In this document: positions 11,604 through 22,517 of the stretch, one piece after another
Layout of the letters: each line of letters starts with the position of its first letter
Position numbering within the stretch: the stretch's first letter is position 1
DNA from: Tetragonia tetragonoides
Taxonomy: Eukaryota; Streptophyta; Magnoliopsida; Caryophyllales; Aizoaceae
Length of the DNA stretch: 64,000 nt
Direction: 5' to 3'
Assembly: GCA_038025085.1 (NCBI GenBank)
Contig: CM076144.1
Span: 16,517,501 to 16,581,500, forward strand
The notes under the pieces: model-generated
Database searches by the model: none
The model's input: the letters and a program-made list of their open reading frames with translations, nothing else
What the model was told of the DNA's origin: nothing
Position numbers and translations under genes: made by a program

Positions 11604-12171
11604 CTATAAATAATAACAATGATAAATCTCATCATGATGCTGGTAGGTTCTTTAGTCTTGGTGGTGCACTTTGATAAATTCAATAAAACGATATTGTGGA
11701 GGTTAAGGCATACATATGCATTACTTTAACAAATACAGTAGATATGACAAAGTATATTAAATATGCATTACTTTAACAAAGCTTGGCAAATGAATCAATG
11801 AGTGGCAGTTGGCAGATGAACAAAGCTTCTACCATATTTAACAATTTAGGAATGACTATGTATTTTATAGTCAGTAGTATGTATACTCAAGAATATAAAT
11901 TTAGTTAATTGATAAACGTACTCTATAATCATGAGCAATATAACCAACGTAGTGAGAATTTGCATACCGAAATCGGTGAGTAAAACCGTAGCAACAACGG
12001 TGGTCACAAACCATATAAAAACATACAGTATTTTGACACGTGGCGGCGCTCAACAAAAAAAATAAAACACCTAAAAAAAATATTCCCCTCTAGAAAATAC
12101 CAACTATCAATTTCAACTTAACCTATAAAAACGGAAGAGTTCTTCCTTCAAAAAAAAAAAAACTGAAGAGT
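11604..12171. other. No recognisable gene; possible intron of the split gene
   Basis: AT-rich sequence with a 20-base direct repeat, ATATGCATTACTTTAACAAA, near 11713 and 11759, and two A-runs. If the split exon at 5434-5535 is real, the start of this stretch is its upstream intron. Confidence 0.4.
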
Positions 12172-13538
12172 TCTATTAATACTACTAAATTTACAGCATA
12201 GCCCTAAATAAATGACCCAAAAAAAAAAAAAAAAAAAACACTATCCCACACCCACCTCCTTTACTTTCTCCTTATGTTTAGCAAACTATACAATACACTA
12301 CTACACTGGTGAGCATACCCACGTCTAATATTAATCCAGTATAGGAATGGGGAGAAAATTATGGAGCAAAATTCTCTATTTCTTCCTCCCAGTCACATTG
12401 TTAGTGCAGTACAATATTCAAAGCCTTTGAGCAAAGCATGCTCTTCATTTCTCCATTAGTGAACAAAGCACTAAAATTCAAGCATGAATTCCAAATACAA
12501 AAAGACACTGATTTCAGAAGCTGAATGAATCGACGAGGTAAGTCCAATTTTCTTCAGATCTACAATTTCCTTACGATTTGGGGAAAATAAAATCAGGGTC
12601 TGTTGGAGGGGAAAAAGATCTTTGCGATCGAGAAAATTGGCAAATTTCAAAATCAAGTCTTCAAGCGACTCTCAATTAATTTTATTTTTATTTTTATTTT
12701 TATTTTTGCTAATCTCAATTAAGGTTGAATCCCCACTTTTTGTCGTTTTTTTTTTTTGCTCAACTAGTTCAAACATATAAAGTTGTGGGTATTGGGTACA
12801 TGGAAGTTGTATCTCAAGTAATCTGACATGTATATTTTCTGATAATCTTGCTGCATATATATTTTCTGATAATCTGCTGCATATATATTTGTTATTTTCT
12901 TAATTTATATTCCAATTTTAATAGTTTCATTTGTAAGACAAAGGTTCTTCATATGATTGTTCAATCAAACCCAAATTCTGATTATGTTGTGTTGATTATG
13001 GGAATAGATGAACTACAAGGAGTTATAATGATACAAGGATGATCTTTTTTCAGGTACATTTGTTATCCTCTAAACTCTGCACTTCACCGTTCCTTTTATT
13101 TCTTTTTAGGGGCTTTGATATGCTCTGTTTTTGTGTCATTGGTTTACGCCCTTGCCTTTTTCTTTTGGCTACTGAAAACCAACATACATGACTTAGAGTT
13201 AAATATAACTTAGGTTACTTTTTTTTTTTACCTGTATACCGTTATGTATGTGGTGAAGTCTGGTCAATATTAATTTTTATTACCATTCTCTGATCAGAAC
13301 TTGTCAAATGTTGGAACGAGGACAAAGAATAGTTATATATTCATCAAAATTTGGTGCTTAGTTAAATCTAAACCAGCATGTTCTGATTTGGCACTTGTAT
13401 AGTTGTATTTAATACTAGATACGTCATCTTTCAAGAAATTCTCTATTTTAAGATTACGATATTCAGAAGAAATAGACCAAATAGTCACTTTTCCATAATT
13501 GTATATGATTATGGCTGCATTCAGATAGACTGATACTA

Positions 13539-13663
13539 CTCCCTTTACGCTTGTGGTCACACAACTGAGGACCGAAGGTGGATTACTATGTGCTTCGTTC
13601 GAAATGAAGCAAGTTAACTTTGAAAGTTTGCCACCATGTGACAACTTATTTGGACAAATGGAG
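13539..13663. mobile_element. Stowaway-like MITE
   Basis: The element begins CTCCCTTTA and ends AAATGGAG, flanked on both sides by TA. Such ends and a TA target are typical of Tc1/mariner-derived Stowaway MITEs. The arms are short and diverged. Confidence 0.45.
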
Positions 13664-13748
13664 TATTCACCATTAAGGAGAAACTAGAACTTATTCAATT
13701 TGTTCCTATGAATACTATACAAATGTTTTCCTCCTCCTTTGTCTCCAG

Positions 13749-14240
13749 GGTTCTACATGCGTTTTCGCAGAGTCCATACTACGCAATTGTAGCTTTCAGA
13801 TAGGGCTTTTTACATCTCCTCACCTCATTGATGTCCGGGAAAGATTTCGGTTAGATGGGTGAGCAATATTTGGGTTCTGTCAAATTTTACCTTCTTGCCA
13901 TATGCAGCTCACAATGTGTTCTCTCCTTTCATACATGATTGTTTTACTTTGTGACATGAGCACTTGGATTGCCTCTATCTTTGTTGAAAAACTCTATGTT
14001 TCTGGCCCGAGTGTTAAGCTACTGTATTATTATGTTTTGTTTTTATTCATGTTCATTTAATTATCAGATGAAGTTCTATTTACTATTCTGAATTGAAGGA
14101 TAAAAGAATAGTACTTTTTGTACTTGTTGTTAGTATTGAAAATGATATATAACTGATAAAACATTGATCATTTATGTAGGGTTGAAATATGTGAAGAAAA
14201 GTACTTGGCATACTTCTGGTGGTGTTATGATAAGCTAAAG
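13749..14240 (+). pseudogene. FPGS: Folylpolyglutamate synthase fragment, two exons
   Basis: Exon A (13749-13858) is preceded by TCTCCAG and followed by GTGAGC. It starts at the Gly-Ser-Thr of the ATP-binding GKGST loop and runs through [18 protein letters not shown], a signature of FPGS. Exon B (14180-14240) lies between TTTATGTAG and GTACCC and encodes VEICEEKYLAYFWWCYDKLK. The frame joins correctly across the intron (GG+G, then GTT). In intact plants FPGS adds glutamates to folates in cytosol, mitochondria and plastids. The exon upstream (carrying AGTKGK) and the downstream catalytic exons were not found, so this is a fragment, probably captured by the surrounding Helitron. Both exons are open and their splice sites intact, so capture may be recent and a chimeric transcript is possible. 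Confidence 0.85.
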
Positions 14241-16325
14241 GTACCCTCTTCTTTTCTTCATCTGCTAATCAAAAGTATGCTTCCTATTTTCGCTCCTTTG
14301 TCATATTTCTTGCTTAATCGTTTTCAAATTTTGTCTCCTTTCTTTTGAACTAATTAAGTGTAAACTTTTAAACAATTGTATAGTGGAAATGTTAATCTTA
14401 TATAGTCGTAATCATATCTGAATGAACAAACGAAGCTCTGGCGCTCTCTAATACTCAAATAATTTTGTAGGAGTTTTTTTTGTAGAATTAAGGTTGGATT
14501 ACTTTTTAGACCAAATTAAAATAAGAATTTGATCTTCTACGCCAGCTTACTTCAGCTGGCAATATCATTCCACTACCGAATGTGATGCTTTGTTCACAAT
14601 TGATAATGGATATTGGCAGCTTATTTGCTTTAGACCAACTATTTCAATTTGGTCAGCTAATTGGATTTTTGGATATTTCAAACTTTCGGTGATATTCCTC
14701 ACACTCCCTTTTTGAAATCCTACCAGCTCATTTTGTTGCTGAATGTGCTCCGAAGGATTTCCCCATGGTCATGTATTCTTGACTAACCTACATCTTGGTT
14801 TCTTAGAACACGCTACTATTCAGTGTGTCAGTTCTGCAACTCAGAAATTTCATTTGCTGCCCAAATAATGGCCATGGTTTTTTGAAATTTAACCTTCTTA
14901 TCTACTATCTAGATGCACACTTGAGGATTCTTCAAGTTTGTCTACTTTTGGCTTCTCCCATGAGCTTGAGCAGCTTTACATACTGGAGATCAAACAAATT
15001 GTATTCATGTGCTCCTGTATTGTCACAGCGTCCCATAGTCTCTCTTCTTTGTTTATTCCACAATCCACGTCAACAAAAAAAATTTATCAGCGGTTAATGA
15101 CTTGGTCGTTTTGCACTTTATGAGTTTCTGGTTTATGTCTTTATTGCTTGAGATATTTGAAAGCTTTATATTACATCTTCACATGCTATGGAAAGGAACA
15201 CTTGGTAAGCTGGATTTTTGAATTAATATGAATATGGTCTATTTGCATGTCATATTTTTTCACTGATTCTGTTTAGTTCATGTTATGCATTACCCCATTT
15301 TAAAATAGGAACTTTATGGTCAACCTTTTCCAATTTTTTGTGATGTAACTTTTATCAAATGCTGGGAATATAGATGAGAAATAAGTCTAAACCAACTCTA
15401 AAGATAGAAATTATTCAACAATGATATTAACCATATTCATTTGTTGCAGGACCAGTCATGAGTCCAGAGCCGTACAAGTAGTGGAGAACAGCATGATAAA
15501 AATGAAGAAGATACATTGAAAAGGAAGTAAGAGAACTGGTAGAAAATTGGAGTACACATTATTAAGAAAAGTTGTATTGTAATTTTCACCATTAGATGAT
15601 TGAACAATTGAACATGTTTGTAAGAATTATAATTTTTTATAGTTTTTTATAGTAGTTATATATTTAGTGTATACAACTATAAGTTTTTCCATTCAAAGGA
15701 GGTACAATGGTTATTAGAATACGATTACTCACGACCTAATGTGCCGAGTACCTCATTCTTTTGTGATAGATGTGATAGATCCCACGGCCTATCTTAATTG
15801 TTAGGTAGACTTCATTAGCAACTATTTTCTCATTCGAAAAACTATCTCAGAATAAAGTTAAAAGGATTTCAAACATTCAAAATTAACCAATTGATTAGAT
15901 AGTAAATCAAATGATTTTTTAAGGTGCAGAAACTGTACTATGTTTGTGGACAGTTAATAAGCAAACTTGCATCAAAATAACAAAGCCCCATTAATACATA
16001 TATGAAGTTAAGTTATAGTATTAAGGATATAAGTATTATAGTTTAGTTCTTTTGATCTGTAATTGTTATAAATAATCAAATATGTGAATTTTGATTCTAT
16101 TCTATTATTCCATTCAAATTGTATTTGTTTATTTCAAATTGGTTTTCAAGGTGCCAATTTTATTTAAAATAGAAGATTTTAGAATCCTTCAGAGGATTAT
16201 AATACATTCAATGATTGAACTCACAAATCCAATTACGAGGAAAAAGGGTACTTCATTTGTTTAAAATTTTAGTTGAAATAAATATTCAATATAAATGTTA
16301 TTTGTTCAATTAATTTAGTTAAATC
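14241..16325 (+). other. Remainder of the Helitron-like element, no clear gene
   Basis: AT-rich, with no further FPGS exon that I can defend. A possible terminal exon follows the acceptor-like TTGTTGCAG at about 15441-15449. This is weak. Confidence 0.35.
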
Positions 16326-16352
16326 CGTGCACCGCACGGGTCAAAACACTAG
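16326..16352 (+). other. Helitron 3' terminus: hairpin plus CTAG
   Basis: CCGTGC-ACC-GCACGG (16325-16339) forms a six-base-pair hairpin and is followed by GTCAAAACACTAG. A short GC-rich hairpin about a dozen bases before a CTRR end is the hallmark of Helitron 3' ends, which terminate rolling-circle transposition. Confidence 0.75.
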
Positions 16353-17000
16353 AATATACAATAGGGAGATTTATTTTTTTATTTATTTAACTTTTTGTTA
16401 TGTGTTATTTATTTTGAGTTGTACTAGAACTCTAAGGTTGTAAATTTCTTATCTACACGTAGGATCCAATTCTTTCCCTTTTTTTTTTTAAATGTTTAGT
16501 TAGATGGCACAGTTTATTGAAACTCAAACTCTACATTTTAACATTTTCTTCTAACTTTTTTCAATATCATCCAAATTTAAAAAGTAATTTTATTCATTTA
16601 TAATAAAATGATGAGGTGACGTGTTCGTGCTCTTTGCTTAGTGGTGTGCCTCAATGCTCCCGGAAAATGTCTCCTTTATATGTATGTTTTAAACATATTG
16701 TAAATGCATCTCATTCTGAAGTATTTTTCGAACCGAATCTCATAGTGTAATTTTTGTTATTTTTCAAGATGTATAGAAAATATTATGAATGATTTTGAAT
16801 ATTTGACGAAAATTAACCTCTTACCAATCCTAAACATTATGGATGCTAATACTCCTAAACGGTTTACACCAGTTAATTTTTGTCATTATCTAAGACTCCT
16901 AAACGTTTTACACCAGTTATTTTTCGTCATTATTCTCGCTTAGGTGGCGCGCTCTGAAAATTCTCGCCTACGTGGCGTGCCTCATTGCGCCCGAAATATG

Positions 17001-17049
<49 letters not shown>

Positions 17050-17198
17050 ATTTTCAATGGGTGCTTTTTTTTTTCTTTTATGCGTGTGTCAGTTTGTGTT
17101 TGTGCTGGAGTGAGAGACTGAGAGGGCAGAGATAAATTAGTCAGCTGAGCCCCTCTTTCACATGGGATTGGTTATGCTTTTTGCTTATTCCCTCCTAC
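16353..17198. other. Intergenic sequence with small repeats
   Basis: No gene is visible. A unit of about 37 bases beginning CTCCTAAACGGTTTACACCA is duplicated in tandem at about 16851 and 16887. GTGGCG-containing segments near 16942 and 16971 are also similar to each other. Confidence 0.5.
17004..17048. repeat. (AT)n microsatellite
   Basis: AT dinucleotide run of about 45 bases. Confidence 0.95.
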
Positions 17199-17209
17199 CC
17201 TCTACTTTA

Positions 17210-18498
17210 GACATAACAGCTCTCCAAGGACCTGAATTTTGCATTTTTGAAGGTCCAAGGACCTAAACTTTTTTTTTGGAGGTCCAAGAACCTATGACCA
17301 CTTTTCCGGTGGATAAAAATAAAAAAATGGCCAAAAAGCTTTTTAAAACAAGCAAAAAAACGAATTAATAAAAATCTTGATACTGAAACAGAAAAACAAA
17401 TTTGAAACCCCAAACTATCCCTCCCTTTTGGTTTCCTTAATTGAACACAAAAGAAATCCCCAAATTCAGAACTTCCACCATGGAAGCTCAAGCTCGTCTC
17501 ACTTTATTAAATTCCAATCCCACCCATCACAAAACCCAAAACGTCATCCCTGACTCTTAAAACCCTAACCCAAAACAACTCAATTTATCTCTCCTACCAG
17601 TCCATGGCGGCAGGGATCGAGAAAGCAACCCTCTTGGACTTTTTCCCCTGCTATTAATTCTTTATATTGCAAGCTAATTTTTCTGGAAATTGGTGGTTTT
17701 GGGTTTTACCTCATTCGTTGTGGAATCTCAATCGTAGGGGAAGAAAAAAAAGCAATTCGAGATAAGGGGCTTTGAAATGCAAAGGTTGGGTATTGGGTTT
17801 CATTTGGGGGTTGTAACGTGGGGTTTTGGGGGTAATGATAATGATGATATTATTTGGTGGAAGTTTAATGAGAGTAGGAACAAGGAGAGAGAGGAAGAGA
17901 GACATGGGTTGTGGTAGATGAAGAAATTGGGTATGAGTTTTTGAATAGTGGGTATTTCCAGAGAATTGGGGATTTGGGGAGGAGAGATAATATGGTTTGG
18001 GTGGAGATGATAGGCATATGTATGAATAACCCAGGTGCAATTTTAATATCTACACTTTGCTGGGTGAATGTTTACAGATGAATGTTTGATGTAGTTTCTG
18101 ATCTTAATTATTTGTCTTGATTGCAATTTGCTGTTCTTTTAGGTGGTTGTGGAGGTATGGGGAATTGGAGGAGAGAGGAGAAGAAAAAGAAGGAGGACGA
18201 TGATGGATGGAGTTGGGCGGTTTGGGTTTTTTTTTTTTTTTTTTTTTATTTTTTTTTTATTTTTTGTTGTGTGCGATGTTTTAAATCGGGGGTTATTTGG
18301 TCAATTTGTATTTTTCAGTGTAAAAAAAAGCCCTAATATTTTTTAAATATTTTATTATAATTGATTAACTTGCCACCTCATATTTCCGATTACTTTTGAC
18401 CGGAAAGGTGATGACAGGTCCTTGAACCTCCAAAAAAAAAGTTCAGGTCCTTAGACCTTCAAAAATGCAAAGTTCAGGTCCTTGTAGAGCTGTTAGTT
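17210..18498. mobile_element. Mutator-like element with long terminal inverted repeats
   Basis: The left end (17210-17335) and the reverse complement of the right end (about 18375-18498) match over roughly 120 bases, with shared blocks such as TAACAGCTCT, AAGGACCTGAA and TTTTTTTTTGGAGGT. The direct repeat CCTCTACTTTA flanks the element (17199-17209 and 18499-18509), a target-site length in the Mutator range. The interior has no transposase frame, so it is non-autonomous. It contains polypyrimidine runs and an ATG-led plus-strand segment at 17480-17558 that I do not recognise, possibly captured host sequence. Confidence 0.85.
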
Positions 18499-18826
18499 CC
18501 TCTACTTTATTAGATGATATATGATTTTGAATGGGTGCATCGGAAAATCAATTAAATAATAAGAGTGCAAATGGTAAAATAAAATTCTTTCTTCAACAAT
18601 TTTTTTAAAAATATGGGGTCAAATGACTCCATACCCTATAACGTGAGTCCGCCACTGATAATATGCCATCGTGTCTTCTCATATCACAACCGGAGCCTTT
18701 ATTATGTCCACCTCACTTTTAAGGTCCACCATATTTTTAGTTTTTACCATATCCAACCACACACCCATACCTTGTCATTCTCAAAAGCTGAAGACAAATC
18801 TATCAAAAGAGTCTAGCTACATCCAA

Positions 18827-18859
18827 CACTGTGTGGGTGAACAGAACACCCACACAGTG
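18827..18859 (+). repeat. 13-bp perfect hairpin heading a CT-rich leader
   Basis: CACTGTGTGGGTG, a seven-base loop, then its exact complement. A related copy lies in the opposite orientation at 34894-34922. Both are followed, reading inward, by an ATT-rich stretch, a (CTCTCTC)-rich tract and a C-rich leader-like segment. It may be part of a transposon terminus or of a duplicated promoter. Confidence 0.7.
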
Positions 18860-21800
18860 TGGGCCCGACCGTATTCTAATTATCATTCACGTATTCATAC
18901 CAACTGGGCTACACTACAGATACGTTCAGGGGAGAGAGGCAATACAGTACTGCCCAAAAAAAAACCAGACCCTTTTTCTCCTCTCTCCTCTCTCCTCTCT
19001 CCTCTCACAGACTCCTACTTCACGCCATCGCCAGCACCACCCCTCTTCTCCCTCCACCAACAGCCCGCCTCCACTCACGCCTCACCACCACCACCCATCA
19101 CACGACGAGAATCATTAGAGTTGGGCTAATTGAACCACCTATTTCTCAACACATTGGGTCAATCTTTTCCGGCGAGCCTTGCTCCGGCAACCACAGCCTT
19201 CGCTTTCACGGTGAAATTCTCTCATCTTCTCCTGCTTTGTTCTGTTTTAAATGATATGGCATGAACCCTAATTGGAATAATATTGATTTAATTTTTGATT
19301 TAATTTTTTAATTGATATTTGTAATTAGTTTAAGTATGAATTCAGTTTATTTGTTTTACATTTGGGACTGAACCTGTTTAAATTTGAGGGTTGGTTCTGA
19401 TTTCTTTTCGTGAACTGGGTTAATGTATTTGCTAGTTATTTTGTGGATTTGCTTGCTTTATTTGAAGTACTGTTGGAGTTGCACTCATGTGATTTACTAT
19501 CTATTCTGTGATTTGATCGAAACTGGACATTTGCTTTACTGTTCGTATATTTGTGTTGGTGAGTTCTGTTGAGATATTTTTGTGAGGATTCAACTGGACA
19601 AGTTGGGTTTGTGTTTGTTGGTTCTGATGTAGTAAGTTAAATAGACTGATTGTTTGTCTTTATTCGTTTACTGGGCTTGTTGATTATTAGACTGTTTGCT
19701 GAAAAGAAATAGCGATTAGAGTTTTATTCTGCAAAATCGCAAAAAGGGTGAAATTGATTTCTGGTTGTGATTTGTGGAACTTTGTTGTATACCTGTTGTA
19801 TTTCCTTGGGTTCTCTACGTTGTTTGACCTCCTGCGATTATGAAAAGAAAAATGGAGCTTATTTGCTGGTGTAACTATTTGTGTGTTTGGTCGAGTTTGA
19901 AATTTGGGCTCTGAAATTTGGGAGATTTAGTCTTGTATCTGCTGTGTTTTGGGCTGAGTATTGGAAGTGTTGTTTTGGAATTCTCATGCTGGAATTTTGG
20001 TTTCCGCAGTAGAGCCTTGATGAAGTAATTTGTTGTGAAGCTACGCTTTCTTTCAGATCTATTTGGTGGGCAAAAATCGAAGGTCACCACTCCGAAACAA
20101 GCAATGAGTACCGCCACCCTTTACTTCAGGTTTCTTTGTCCTCTTCTCTGTCTTCCTCGTAATTGTTTTTTTTTTGGCTTCTGTAATTCTTTTCTTTTTC
20201 TCTTCATCTTTTTCTGATTTTCATTTTGGTAACTAAGTTACATTTACATCCTGATTGTTAGTGAACTGCTGTGGTTGGTGTGTGATTTTGGCGCAGTAGT
20301 GGTTTATAGCTGAGATTCAACAGTCTACATGAGTTTGAGATTGCTCATTCATTCATGTCAAAGTCTGAGATGCAAAAAGTATGTATTTCGTTTTCTGCTC
20401 TTCTAGATTATGTAATTATTATTTTTAGCCCCTGTCCATGATTATTCAAGACCTCCTGTGTTTTCTCAGCATTGCGAGCGTGCTATTCTTTGTTATTGCT
20501 AGCTCATTATTCAATTAACTATATAGATCATCCATTTGTAAAATTATGCTTTGATTAGGTTACTACATTTTCTCTTGTTTACATATTCTTATTTGAGTGA
20601 TATATGTTGTAATGGCAGTTAAAAGAATAGAGAGGATAAAATGAATACTTTAGATGGCTTGTGTTCTTTATAGCCCTCTGCACTTTGAGTTCATTTAGTA
20701 CTAAAACTTTTGCAGCCTGTCCTCCTCTTTACGTATTCCTAATTGTATCGTTTCTTACTTGTTTGTAGGTTGAGGTGATTCAGGTACTAGTAGATTGCCT
20801 TAGTTGCCAGCTTCTTCTATTTCATGCATTTGGCTTCCGAATCTGTTCTTTAAATAGCTTGCTGCCTGAATTGGACCAGAGGACCAGGACTTACAGCTTG
20901 CTGTGCTTACAAGCAAAATCGTAATTCTTAACCACATATCTCTTTTTAGCAATGCTTTTTCTGTTGCTTTTTATGGAGATTGTTTTTATTCCATCTTATT
21001 GATTGAGAACTAATGATGCTGTTCGGGCCGACCCAACTCCTCCCACAATTCGCACGACAGAACATATGTGTAAGTGGACTCCACTATTCCCTTATCTCCT
21101 TCCTCTTTCTCCTTTACAGGTTTAATCTTTTTCGTGGGTGTGTTTGTAAGTTGTGTGTTTTTTGTTGTAGGTGTACACATGTGCATACTTCATTCTGTGT
21201 GTTTGGTCGTTTTAAATGGCTGTAGGTGTATACTTGTGCATACTTCATTAAGTTTGAAGGCCTTTGACTTCTGTCAGTTCTGTGTGAACTACAAAGTTTG
21301 AGCTAGCCACCAATGTACCTTCTCATTTAGTTTTTTGTAGCTTCTCAATTACTATGTGTTCGCTTTGCTTTTGTTTGCCTCTATTGGAAGGTTTAGTCAT
21401 GTGTTTCTGGTTTTCGACCCTGAAACGCTGCGTACTGCTGATCCATTCATTACTGGTTGGTGCTGACATATCTGAAATTTTGTTTTTTTGATGATGCAGG
21501 GTGGTTTCATCCGTGGTGGTTATGCTGAGGATGGTAGATGTACCTCAATGGCTCGTCGAAGGCTGTTGTAGCTACTGCGAAATCGTTGGGTGTACTTGTA
21601 ACTTGTAAGTTCCTTGTTTCTTTCATAATGAAATTTATTTAATCATACATGAATATGGTTTTGAGGTTTAATTAATTGCAGTTGCCCTATGTTTGAATAC
21701 GTCTTTTAGCACGGTTGTATCATTAGTCTTTTGTTTATGCTTAACCAATGAAAAGAATTAGTGCTTCTAATATAAACATTTATTCGAAAAATAGGGTGAA

Positions 21801-22006
21801 AATTACACTCTTCATGCTAAATGAGAGTAGAAGCAAACAAATTTGATGAATTAGTGTTTCTTGATTAATGGCTTTGGGAAGCTGGAGATCTCAGCATTTT
21901 TTCCCCCTATAAGTTTTAATCTTCACAGGTGTGTTCAACTATATCATTTAATTTGTTATCATTTCGGAATTTGTTTTAAAGGTGTATAATCATTATTAGT
22001 TCTCAA
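18860..22006 (+). other. Possible spliced non-coding or unidentified transcript
   Basis: This stretch has the look of a plant 5' leader: the CT-rich tract at 18970-19015, a GC-richer segment to 19209, then the donor-like CACG|GTGAAATT. Further exon-like pieces occur at about 20010-20128 (ending TTCAG|GTTTC), 21017-21062 and 21500-21605 (after TGATGCAG). No combination gave a protein I recognise, and the frames are short. Promoter, exons and function are therefore not claimed. Transcript reads would decide. Confidence 0.3.
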
Positions 22007-22078
22007 AGCCTATTAGCTCAGATGGTAGAGCAATTGTGCTAATGCACAAAAGACGTGGGTTTGGATCCCACATATGCT
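22007..22078 (+). repeat. tRNA-like sequence, copy 1
   Basis: 72 bases with paired ends AGCCTAT/ATATGCT (one mismatch), a D-arm (GCTC/GAGC) holding an A box, and a T-arm whose loop is altered (GGTTTGGATCC). The anticodon arm folds as TTGTG/CACAA around six bases, which does not fit a normal seven-base loop. It is therefore annotated as tRNA-derived rather than as a functional tRNA. Confidence 0.6.
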
Positions 22079-22323
22079 GATGTTATTATATAGGAGATTT
22101 GATTTTGTATTTTCAAATAATAAAAAAACAATAATAAAAAAGGGTATGTCCGACGGGCGGCGATTGATCAACTACCTAGCTTATGTGGGTCGGTTGAACT
22201 GAAGAACCGACGCACATAACTAGAATGTGCATCGGGTGAACCGAAGAACAATAATAAGAAAGTGTTGTATTATTCAGATCAACCGATGCACATACCTATT
22301 TATTACGAAGTATTAGTTTTCGG

Positions 22324-22395
22324 AGCCTATTAGCTTAGTTGGTAGAGCAATTGTGCTATTGCACAAATGAGGTGGGTTCGAATCCCACATAGGCT
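22324..22395 (+). repeat. tRNA-like sequence, copy 2
   Basis: 72 bases with a perfect seven-pair acceptor stem, AGCCTAT/ATAGGCT, and a consensus B box GGTTCGAATCC. The D-stem is GCTT/GAGC, which needs a wobble pair. The six-base anticodon loop is the same as in the other copies. It forms a 122-base tandem duplication with copy 3. Confidence 0.65.
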
Positions 22396-22445
22396 GATTT
22401 TATTAGAAGACTGTTAATTTTTTCGCTAGGAAAATTAGTTTTCGG

Positions 22446-22517
22446 AGCCTATTAGTTCAGTTGGTAGAGCAATTGTGCTATTGCACAAACGAAGTGGGTT
22501 CGAATCCCACATAGGCT
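22446..22517 (+). repeat. tRNA-like sequence, copy 3
   Basis: Nearly identical to copy 2 and exactly 122 bases downstream; the flanking GATTTTATT...TTTTCGCTAGGAAAAT is duplicated too. The acceptor stem and B box are intact, so RNA polymerase III transcription is conceivable. The anticodon loop is non-standard. Confidence 0.65.

Larger units (their letters stand above)
12172..16352 (+). mobile_element. Helitron-like element carrying a gene fragment
   Basis: The 3' end is well supported: a GC-rich hairpin followed after a short spacer by CTAG (see 16326-16352). The proposed 5' end, TCTATTAATACTACTAAA at 12172, resembles plant Helitron 5' ends. However, the expected A before it and T after the CTAG are not seen, so the left boundary is uncertain. 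No Rep/helicase frame is present, so the element would be non-autonomous. It contains a Stowaway-like MITE and two exons of folylpolyglutamate synthase in the same orientation. Confidence 0.5.

Noticed and set aside
14525..14770. Further folylpolyglutamate synthase exons after exon B
   Set aside because: Weak resemblance (CCAGCTTACTTCAGC and later AATCCTACCAGCTCATTTTG) needs several frame changes and has no clear splice sites.
18671..19129. A 152-codon plus-strand frame rich in Ser, Pro and His
   Set aside because: Its composition simply follows the CT- and CA-rich leader sequence. The frame crosses the hairpin and has no conserved domain.
22007..22517. Calling 22007-22517 a cluster of functional tRNA genes
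   Set aside because: The anticodon stem leaves only six loop bases, so no anticodon can be assigned. Copies are spread on both strands with repeat-like flanks.
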